Assembly (NCBI GenBank): GCA_023091735.1
Contig: JALKBU010000319.1
Coordinates: 1-48,571, forward strand
Length of the DNA stretch: 48,571 nucleotides
Source of the DNA: Trichomonas tenax
Taxonomy: Eukaryota; Parabasalia; Trichomonadida; Trichomonadidae
Direction of reading: 5' to 3'
The stretch's first letter is position 1. Each line of letters opens with the position of its first letter. Below the pieces are notes generated by a model. The model made no database searches and was not told the origin of the DNA. It saw nothing but the letters and a program-made list of their open reading frames with translations. This document shows, one piece after another, positions 29,474-37,864 of the stretch. The position numbers were made by a program, and so were the translations under genes.

Positions 29474-30640
29474 TTAAAGCTCAAATTCATCATCGCTTTC
29501 TGATTCAGATTCGTAGTATGGCTCGGCATTGTTGTCTGGATCATCTGATAATTCTTCGAATGGCGCATATTCATCTTGGCGTAAAGGAGATTTCTTAAGA
29601 TGAAAATTTGTCAGGGCTGCACAAAAAGTGAATATCAGATTGTAATACTCCAATTTCAAGCGATACAGAAGAGCCATAATTTTTCATAAAACTTTCAATC
29701 GACCAAAAAAATTCTCCACTACAATTCTGTAGTGAGAAATTGTTCTATTTTGGGCCTTTTCTCGTTCTGTTAGTTCACCTCCTCTTGGCTTGCGCATCAT
29801 TACTTGTGCACCTGGTAATATAGATTTTAATCATGTATACCCACTATTGGCAAAAACTTGTGGATACAGGCCGAAATGGTTGAAAAATTCATTTGCTTCA
29901 TTCCTTATCAAATCAGCTACATTCGTATGCTTAAATACATGAAAATCATGATGCTTACCGTTCGTGGAATGACTATGATGCATGATGAAGCCGACGATAT
30001 CGACAATAGCCTGTATTTTCACACAATGACATTTATGTTTGCCGCTGTAAAACTTCTTCTGGTTTGTCAATGGCAAGAAATTTGTTGAACTGTTGCATCA
30101 ATACAACCTAATATTGCTGGAAAGTCAGGGAAATCCTTATTGGAGCCTCTCACTCGGTTCATAAATGTCACCCATCTAATGATTTTTTTCTGAAGCACAT
30201 GCGCTCATTTGACTATAGTTTTAATAATTAAAGTCCTTGCGTATGAGGTGTTGAGTCCAAATCGTGTACTAATTTCTTCGAATGATTGTAAATGTTTGCA
30301 AAAAACAAGGGTTAGATAGAGCCTGTTTTTGGATGAGATTCGAGTGCCGCTCTTTGTTCGTTCCTTCAGTGTTTCTCTCAAAACTTTGTACAATTTGATA
30401 AATTGACTGCAAGTAAAGTTAGTAGCTTGATGCATTTGCTTATCATTTGTGCTTACTACAATCGCATCAACACTGTCTTTTAATTTTAGCGATTCATTCT
30501 GAGGTGTGGCTGCTCTCCCTTGCTTTTCTTTCATTTTGTTTATAAAATCACGATACTCCTTCTCCTTTTTTCATAATATTTGTCATCACTTGGATCAATT
30601 TTCAGCTTGTTTCCTTTTTTATCTGTTGTTTTTGCCTTTT
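29474..30640 (-). pseudogene. Harbinger/IS5-like DDE transposase, broken
   Basis: Pieces in order: an N-terminal helix-turn-helix (SSKNRLYLTLVFCKHLQSFE, GLNTSYARTLIIKTI; 30534-30205), FPAILGCIDAT with the first catalytic Asp, the FYSGKHKCHCVKIQAIVD block, NGKHHDFHVFK, then FANSGYT where the second catalytic Asp is replaced by Asn. The third acidic residue is in HYRIVVENFFGRLK, followed by a Leu/Tyr-rich helix and an acidic tail (SESESDDEFEL). Lesions: in-frame TGA at about 30203, 29831 and 29684, a frameshift near 30077, and another in an A-run near 30565 at the N-terminus. The fold fits PIF/Harbinger (DDE_Tnp_4). Inactive copy. Confidence 0.88.
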
Positions 30641-30653
30641 TTAATCTTTATGT

Positions 30654-31001
30654 TTAGTTCCTGTAGGTTGTGTCAATATCAACTAAGTCCTCAATGTGAT
30701 TTTTAAGCCAGTCTTTGGTAAGTAATGCGCCGTCCCCTAAAATTTCATCTGCATAATTGCCATTAATTTTTAACTTTTTAGTATTTAACATCAGTGTGTT
30801 AAATTGATAATTAGTATTTATACCATTGTCGTTCATGTAAAACATTTTACTTAATTCTTTGTTCAAATTTAATATTGATTTCTGAAGTAACGTAAGCGTA
30901 ACCTCTGCTGCATCTATTTTTGCTGTTGCCGATTTCAAACGTTCCTCTGCATCAATGAGAACGAAGTTGATATGATCTGTTTTAATCTTCAATGCATTCA
31001 A
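30654..31001 (-). pseudogene. Helical ORF fragment without ATG, possible element-borne remnant
   Basis: A frame of ~115 codons, open upstream to a TGA near 31070 but with no ATG before the middle of the frame (the nominal start codon at 31001 is TTG). The product is helical/coiled-coil-like (DAEERLKSATAKIDAAEVTL, LNKELSKMFYMND) and ends DLVDIDTTYRN. It lies head-to-tail just upstream of the broken transposase on the same strand, so both may belong to one decayed element. No family recognised. Confidence 0.35.
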
Positions 31002-31059
31002 TAACTCGGTCGCTTGATCGATGAATTGCTGAATTGTTTTTGAATCCTCCCATAACTCG

Positions 31060-31290
31060 AAAACATGTCAAAAATGACCAAAAACGATCCAAAAATGACG
31101 AATTTCGACATGTTGTCAAAATGTCATATTGTTGCACTTTTTTAGACTTTTTACATGGCCCGGTCCACTAGGACACCCTGGACACACTTCCGGCCTTACT
31201 CAATCCTGCTAAATTTGAACGCCAGAAATCGCCCGCATGTCCTGGACCAGGTCACTCGGTCCACCCCCTGATAACATCCCCATTTCTGCA
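31060..31290. other. GC-richer spacer
   Basis: Contains the repeated words TGGACACACTTCCGG and CCTGGACCAGG and alternates CATGTCAAAAATGACC/AAAAATGACGAATTTCGACATG. The frame 31209-31412 overlaps the tandem repeat and is not called. Confidence 0.35.
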
Positions 31291-31910
31291 AAAACGGTAC
31301 ATTTTTTCACAAAATCAATACTTTTCACGAGAGTCGACGACGGAATCATTAACGTACGTGATTCTAGGGTGTCCCCTGGGTCAGCCACCTTAAAATAAAC
31401 GTATAAAATCAAGGCTGTAAATAACCCGTTCCGAAACGGTCCAATATTTTTGCTACCTTAACCTTAAAGTGTCATAAATGAACTCTGAAGTGTCAAAATT
31501 AAACGAAATCAAGCCCAGCAGGGGGTTGATTTCAACACACACCGCGACGGAGAGCATGCGCAGCATGCTCAAAAGAGCCATATGTGTGTGTTCAGCTCCG
31601 GCATTCTAAAATAACGATAAAATCAACGCCTAAAATAACCTGGAACATTAACAAACACCAACTTTTTCTTCATAAATTACCACTTTCACGAGGTTTGACA
31701 CGATTCACTCATTCCAAACTAACGGGTCCCCTTCGGTAAAAACATTCCATATCGTTTGCTACCTTAACCTAAAAGTGTCATAAATGAACCCTGAAGTGTC
31801 AAAATTAAACGAAATCAAGCCCAGCAGGGGGTTGATTTCAACACACACCGCAATGGAGAGCATGCGCAGTATGCTCAAAAGAGCCATATGTGTGTTTTGA
31901 GACCCTATTT
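31291..31910. repeat. Two copies of a ~306-bp tandem repeat
   Basis: The best-conserved part (31448-31592 and 31756-31896, about 95% identical) contains two AAGTGTCA words, AAATCAAGCCCAGCAGGGGG and the palindrome GAGCATGCGCAGCATGCTC (31552-31570; one mismatch in copy 2), framed by ACACACA...TGTGTGT. Preceding parts (TAAAATAACGATAAAATCAA-like and TTTCACGAG...) are also repeated but more diverged. Non-coding. Confidence 0.85.
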
Positions 31911-32503
31911 TGAAGCTTGCTTCGCTTTACTGTACTTTCCATTATAATCGGACGATTGCTTCATGCTTTCCCACGCAAAAAGTGGTTAACGACACCAGCA
32001 GCCTTGGTGATTACAGTCGAAATCAACGTAACCTTGGCTAAACTAGAGTTATTGCTTGGAATCCTTGGAAATTCTTCCTTTTGCTACGAGTGAAGAACAG
32101 TCACTGAAAAGCATTACACCTACAGTCACAGAAGCTGGCTAGAGTTTCTTTCTTGTCGGCAATATTGCTCATGATTATCACCTATAACAATCGCTAGCGG
32201 CAGATTACGATTCATTGGCTTCACTAATGAAGCCGCTACGGTTTCTGGCCTCCAAAAGGCCCAGAAGAACGAGTTCTTCTGTCATTAAGTGAAGTGAAAA
32301 ATTTTGATTTTATGATAACTTGTTGTTGATCATACACGGATCAAAATTAAACAATGTTTTAACACTCAGAAAAATTGAGAAGGTGCATTGAGAGTATTTT
32401 TAACCTAGGTACTCTACGGGCGTGTTTCTCACAATATTGAGGGGGACCCCCTTGAAAAAATTGAGAGGAGTACCTAGATTAAAATGTAGTTTAGAACTCT
32501 AAC
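31911..32503. other. Gene-free region with a hairpin at ~32399-32485
   Basis: TTTTAACCTAGGTACTCT (about 32397) and GGAGTACCTAGATTAAAA (about 32467) are near-complements about 50 bp apart. Otherwise nothing recognised. Confidence 0.45.
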
Positions 32504-32519
32504 AAATGGTGCACAATTA
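32504..32519. other. Left 16-bp target-site duplication
   Basis: AAATGGTGCACAATTA, repeated exactly at 33778-33793 on the other side of the TIR element. Confidence 0.85.
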
Positions 32520-33777
32520 TGCAGTGAACGGAAATGAGGGTTCAAAAGTGACATCTTTACATGGCAGATTTCCCATTATTGACATGTAAATTATATAGCA
32601 AAAAAACAGGGGTGAGGTTTCAATTTTTACCAGATATCAAAATTAAAATATTTTATGCTACAGTGAACGGACTGATCCTCTAAATACAAAAATAGCCGCA
32701 TTTTCAAGAAAATTTTAATATTAAATTTTCATTATGAAGATATTTGCATTCAAACTTTAAATACAAATTTCAATTGATCTTTATCAGTATAATGCTAAAC
32801 TTACATAGTTATAACTCATCTTAAATGCTTTTTTACAATTAAATCAAATTATTTTGCGCTCGGACAAACTATGACCGAGATAACTTTTTATATGCGATAC
32901 AAAAAAGATAAATATGCAAATACACAGATAAATCACAATCATATATATGATATATCAAAGAGATGAAATATAAATTAAGAGGTGATCCTAGAAACATGCA
33001 TCTTTGAGCTCATCAACGCTGTCAATTTTCGATATTTGAGCTTTAATATCTCCACAACTAAATTGTACATAATAAAAATACTCACGCATAGCATAATGTT
33101 ATAGTAAGTTGTAATGCGTAATATGCATATTGGCAAAATCAGTAACAAATATAATATCAAATTTCACCTATCGTATAAAAATACAGAATAACCATTATAA
33201 TATTTATCTAAAGGTAGCACATATATGTGAAGATACCATAAAAGTTTTTGCAGATAACATCTTGGAATAGTTTCTCTCATTGTGTCATATCGTCATCGGT
33301 CAACAATAAGCGATACTAGTTCGGACTATGCACAGCTCTATTGACTAACTATTGAATGGAATGATACATCATATGCATGTAAATATATTATACCATATGT
33401 CTATCCAATGAATACAAATATATTGTGGTGAAACGCCCTTGTTAATGAGCGCATCGTTTGTCACTTTTAAGTAGAAAACATTCCGATTTTTCGATACTAC
33501 ACAACTATTAAGGTGCAATACAATGCATACAAGCAGTTAAAGACAGCTTTTATACCTTATTGAAGATTCAATAAGTAATTACAAACCAAACAATCCAATT
33601 GAACCTTAAATTTCTTCTAGATTCACATTCTTGTAGCAACAAATCGAGATTAAGCGAATTCTTGATTTTTTTTTTAAGGTGCAGCTCCCTTTTTATGAAC
33701 GAAATTTTACGTGTCGAAAATTACAAATCTGCCATGTAAACATTTCGCCTTTTGAGCTCTCATTTCCGTTCACAACA
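32520..33777. mobile_element. 1258-bp non-autonomous TIR element
   Basis: The terminal inverted repeats are about 70 bp and about 75% identical: left TGCAGTGAACGGAAATGAGG..., right complement TGTTGTGAACGGAAATGAGA.... Both contain TTTACATGGCAGATTT and GACA(T/C)GTAAA. It is flanked by perfect 16-bp direct repeats. The interior is AT-rich with no credible gene. A second end-like word, CAGTGAACGGA, occurs inside at 32670. The ends resemble those of elements B and C (TGTTGTGTACCGAAAG), so all belong to one broad family. Confidence 0.88.
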
Positions 33778-33793
33778 AAATGGTGCACAATTA
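33778..33793. other. Right 16-bp target-site duplication
   Basis: Exact copy of 32504-32519 (AAATGGTGCACAATTA), abutting the right TIR end. Confidence 0.85.
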
Positions 33794-35216
33794 AATATAT
33801 TTATAGATTGAAACTCAAAATTTATAGTAAATAACAAGATTTCCTAATTTCGAGCGGAAAAGGCACATTTTATTCTCTAGACTGCATAATATCGGTTTTT
33901 AATATAATCATATGGTAATTTTGCGGATATAATGCTATTTTGCAAAAATCTTGTGAATATTATGTGCTGGAACCAAATTTTGGCGATAATTTTCGAATAA
34001 ACAATTGCTATACACGATTGTATGCCCATTTGTTAGATTAAATTACTTCTCTGTTTAAAAATGTGAACGTTTATTATTTCTTTGCTCCCTGCAAAATCAA
34101 CATGTTCTGCAAAGGAAGCGCTGATTACAGGAAACACAAACAATTACCTATCGATTGCCGTCTCCATACTACCATTGTTCGCTGAAACTTGTTGTATAAA
34201 AAAATTCACCATGGAAATCCGAGCTTATTTACACTAGTAAACATATTGCACCGTCAGCAAAATACACGGACTGTTATCCTTGCTATTAGAAAGTACTAAT
34301 ACAGCAAAATGATTCTACGAAATATTGAAAATACATCTTTTTGATGTCGTTTTATTGAATTTAGAATATCTATACATTACATACTCATATTTCATCATTT
34401 ATTTTTTTTTTCAAAATGCATTCAATTGAGGTTGAGCGTTAAGCCATTTTTGAAAAAAAATCCACTGACTCATAGCACCATCCAAATTTAGATTTGGTGA
34501 TATATGCATTACCTAATAGCTTTAAATTTTATGCTCTATTAATATTGACCAAATATCTTTGATATTCGAAAAAAAATAAATTTAATTTTCTTTAAATATT
34601 AGACTTTTTTCAAAACTCAATCCATAGCACTAATCTCTAAAATGAGCTAGTTATACTGTTAATGTTATTCTGATTTATCTTGCCTGCGTGAGACTCTGAT
34701 TGATTTTTAAAATTCAATATGATTATGAATTTTTTCTTTCAAATATTTGATAAGTTTATTCAAATTTAAAAATCAATCAGAGCTTCGAATATTAGGTTTT
34801 ATCCTTTGCAATTATGCATAATACTGATACATATTTTGGAAAATAGTGATATGGATTCAAACTTATAACTTTACATGTTGAGACGAAATTCGAAATTTTA
34901 ATTTGGCAGATATTACTGTTATCGAAACATTATTCTAGACATATATTCTATACATATAGTGGTATAGTACCATATAAGTTTTAAACTTGTGAGTCGATGC
35001 TATTACAAGTTATAAAGGCAACAAAAAAAGTCGTGATTTAAGGCATCCTTAATATTTAAATATTATGTTTGAAGGCAAATAGGTTATTTGCAGTTACACT
35101 GTTTGAATTTGATATATTTTTATTCGAAAAATGAAAATTTTACTAAAAAATGAAATATAATAAAGGGTGCTTTAAATTGGACATTGTAATGCATGCGGAC
35201 TATTTATAGAAAAGAA
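33794..35216. other. Gene-free region
   Basis: No ORF I can support. 34694-34711 and 34765-34782 are a perfect 18-bp inverted repeat (CTCTGATTGATTTTTAAA) with a 53-bp loop. CTTTACATGTTGAG near 34867 is a weak motif-family match. Confidence 0.55.
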
Positions 35217-35645
35217 TTACTCATTTTCTTCACCTGGAAGGAATGACTTCGCTATTCCTCGAAATTCTTCGTTTTCTTTCTTCAACTTCTCGTTTTCAGC
35301 AATAAGTTGTTCGATTTGAAACTTCAAATCCCTATTCTCTATTTCAAGTGTACCAATTTTGTTTTTCAACATTCCCATTTCAGCTTCTTGCATTTTCTTT
35401 CTAATAATCTCCATCATTTGTGTATTTTCATCACTGCCTTCTTCATCCAGTAATGCTTCAAGTAATTCAACACTTTCCCTAGCTAGACCTAAGATATTTT
35501 CATTGTTTTTCATGTGAGTTGCATTCTGTGCTTGCAATTCGTTGATTTTTTGTCTTGTTTCAAAAATACCTCTTTGTGCTTCATCCATCTGTCTTTTATA
35601 TTCAGCAAGTTCTTCTTGGGAGTTTCTTAATTTGTTGTCACTCAT
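35217..35645 (-). CDS. Small coiled-coil protein (142 aa)
   Basis: Almost entirely helical with heptad-like spacing: residues ~5-70 (ELAEYKRQMDEAQRGIFETR) and ~80-132 (LKFQIEQLIAENEKLKKENE), separated by an acidic break (LLDEEGSDENTQ). It is acidic overall and ends FLPGEENE. There is no signal peptide or membrane segment. It could be a cytoskeletal or adaptor subunit; function unknown. Two Inr-like TCACT words lie 7 and 12 nt before the ATG, which supports this start. It heads a minus-strand run with three larger genes. Confidence 0.85.
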   Translation of the reverse strand: MSDNKLRNSQEELAEYKRQMDEAQRGIFETRQKINELQAQNATHMKNNENILGLARESVELLEALLDEEGSDENTQMMEIIRKKMQEAEMGMLKNKIGTLEIENRDLKFQIEQLIAENEKLKKENEEFRGIAKSFLPGEENE

Positions 35646-36044
35646 TATTAGTGAAGTGAGGTAAATTCCAGCTTTTTTTCTTTGAGTGAAAATTTTCCAG
35701 CAATTTCAAAAATACATAATAAATGTCTGACACACAGTCTATCAATCTCTCTAACATTTTTCACTAATCTTGTTAAAAGATTGCTTTCCAATGTTTATCA
35801 ATATCTTTTGTGGGACATTATAATTATAATTGAGACATAATTTTCAAAGTTTATTCATATCTTTTGTCTGCCACAGCGACTCTATAATATGTTTATTTCT
35901 ACAAACACGGAATACTTTCCAGAGTTTATTTTTAACAAACCGAATTATTAAGCTAAATATCTTTATCTTTGTCTGCCACGCCAACTCTCATAAATATTTT
36001 TGCATGTAAAAAATATAAACAAACAAATTTAGTTAATATATATA
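35646..36044. other. Intergenic with a short repeated phrase
   Basis: TATCTTTTGTCTGCCAC (about 35859) recurs as TATCTTTGTCTGCCAC (about 35965), each followed by (A/G)CGACTCTATA or GCCAACTCTCATAA. No gene seen. Confidence 0.5.
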
Positions 36045-37475
36045 TCACATTTTCTGATTCATTTCTTTGAGGTCAACATTGAATGATCTCTTAATAAGCC
36101 CATCATGATTGTGATCAACGTTATAAGATCCAGGACCGGGAACATCATTTGTCACTGGTTTTTCAAATCTTGTTGCTCTTGAAACAGAGGAACTGCGCTT
36201 TTGGCTATAAAACTCTCTCACATTGTAGTCACCTGGAGAAGGTCCATTCTTGATTTCCAAGAATCCATGCCTTGAAACTTTTCCTTTTCCGTAGGCTTTA
36301 GCTATGTTTCCATGTGCGGAGATATCCTTTGGTGTGTATGTTCCTGGACCAGGCGAATCGAGATTTAACTCATATAATCTTCTTGCGTCTGTGTTATGGA
36401 ACTGAGGAGACGGGTCAGTCGTCTTCAGCTTGAAGCTGCTGAAGTTGAGTTCGTATGATCCGGGACCTGGAGTGATGGATGTCGCATATTCGAACTTAGT
36501 TTGTGCATGAGGAAGATTTGAGCTTGGAGCTTTCATCCAATTCACGTCTTTAGCTTCGTACTCACCTGGACCAGGCACAGCATTGTCTGATTCCGTGAAT
36601 CGCGGTGCTTTCGATCCGAATCCAATATCAGATTGAGTTCTCTTTTTCTTTATCTTTATTGCGCTCTCTTTGCCTGTGTACTTCTGAGGACCAGGGTAAT
36701 CATTTGGCTTTGCCCACAGGTCTCTCTTCACTTTCGATTTGAAGTTCGACGTTTCTCTGCTTGAGTTAACGAGATCTCCGTGAGTCATGTTTCCACTTTT
36801 TGGTGATTCGAGTGGTTTTTCGCCGTGAAACTCGCGAATATTTGGATTTGTTTTCACTGTTGTCGTTCTTGGCGTGTAAGCGCCAGGACCAGGAACTTTG
36901 GTATGTTCTCGATTAATTAAGCATGTTTGGGGACGCGCGGACTTCATTGATGTTCCTATTCTCGCTTTAGGAATCTCTGGATCGTAACAACCTGGTCCGA
37001 GATATGTACTATCGTGTGTGTCGCTCAAAATCGGGCGCAAACTTCCATCAGGCATTGATTCGTATCCTTCCACTCTCTGTCCGACGTTAGGAGAGTACGG
37101 TATCGAAGATTTTTTGATTGATGATTTTGGACGTCTTGAACTTGTTGGTACCCAAGAAGCGAGATTATTGTGATCCACAGGTGATGGACCTTCGCTTACT
37201 TGGAAAGGAGAGCGCTGAGATCTTGATTGAAATGCAGAACACGGCCTAGAATTGCCAGAAGATGGCTTTTCTGGATCATATGCGCCAGGATCTGGCGTTC
37301 TGTGTATCTTTTGACCAAAAGGATTGCGTTTTTCGTTTGATCCACCGAAAGATGTTTTGTAATTGTGCTTTACTTTTGAAATGTCTTTAACTTCGTAGCT
37401 TCCGGGGCCGACGTTCGCTGTTGTGCCCGTGGATCCCCAATTAAAATCTCGATTACTGTACTTTCCCCAAGACAT
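36045..37475 (-). CDS. STPGR/SHIPPO-repeat (ODF3-like) axonemal protein (476 aa)
   Basis: About ten Pro-Gly-Pro-(Gly)-x-Tyr repeats spaced 35-60 residues apart along the protein: GPGSYEVKD, DPGAYDPEK, GPGCYDPEI, GPGAYTPRT, GPQKYTGKE, GPGEYEAKD, GPGSYELNF, GPGTYTPKD, SPGDYNVRE and GPGSYNVDH. The rest is basic and low in hydrophobic residues. Sperm-tail PG-rich repeat proteins bind along flagellar or ciliary doublet microtubules and stabilise them. In a trichomonad the flagella or pelta-axostyle are the likely sites. No Inr-like TCA lies within 25 nt of the ATG. A duplicated motif array lies upstream (37505-37680). Confidence 0.93.
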   Translation of the reverse strand: MSWGKYSNRDFNWGSTGTTANVGPGSYEVKDISKVKHNYKTSFGGSNEKRNPFGQKIHRTPDPGAYDPEKPSSGNSRPCSAFQSRSQRSPFQVSEGPSPVDHNNLASWVPTSSRRPKSSIKKSSIPYSPNVGQRVEGYESMPDGSLRPILSDTHDSTYLGPGCYDPEIPKARIGTSMKSARPQTCLINREHTKVPGPGAYTPRTTTVKTNPNIREFHGEKPLESPKSGNMTHGDLVNSSRETSNFKSKVKRDLWAKPNDYPGPQKYTGKESAIKIKKKRTQSDIGFGSKAPRFTESDNAVPGPGEYEAKDVNWMKAPSSNLPHAQTKFEYATSITPGPGSYELNFSSFKLKTTDPSPQFHNTDARRLYELNLDSPGPGTYTPKDISAHGNIAKAYGKGKVSRHGFLEIKNGPSPGDYNVREFYSQKRSSSVSRATRFEKPVTNDVPGPGSYNVDHNHDGLIKRSFNVDLKEMNQKM

Positions 37476-37864
37476 TTATAAACGTACGTTTTTCAAAAAA
37501 TCTTTGACATAATTTAGTTTACAAATCTTTTTATATGTCAAATTTACTATATTTTTTGCCAAGTTTTACTTTCCAAATTTTTTACGACAATTTAGTTTAC
37601 AAATCATTTTATATGTCCAAAAATTATATTTTATTGCCACATATTATTTTTGGACAATTTTGATTTTACAAAAGTTTATTTGGCAAAATTTCTTCTTCAT
37701 TTGCAAAATTGTTCAATATCTAATAAACATATTAGTATATGATAGCTTTCCATTGACGAAGTTTAAGCACTTCTATTGATTGATGATTTCTGATTCCAAA
37801 TTGCGTTCTATTGAAGAATTTTAATGCTAGAAAAAAATATCAATAAATGGAATGTGTTTATTGT
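37476..37864. repeat. ~78-bp tandem duplication in intergenic region
   Basis: AATTTAGTTTACAAATC followed by (T/A)TTTTATATGTC appears at 37509-37539 and 37587-37617, each followed by TATATTTT(T/A)TTGCCA. Both include TTGACA/TTTACA/ATGTC words of the motif family. It lies just upstream of the STPGR gene start, downstream of the GH31 gene. Confidence 0.75.

Noticed and set aside
30654..31001. Intact small coiled-coil gene
   Set aside because: The nominal start is TTG and no ATG exists before the middle of the frame, so it is listed as a remnant.
31209..31412. 67-codon minus-strand frame in the tandem repeat
   Set aside because: The corresponding region of the second repeat unit does not preserve the frame.
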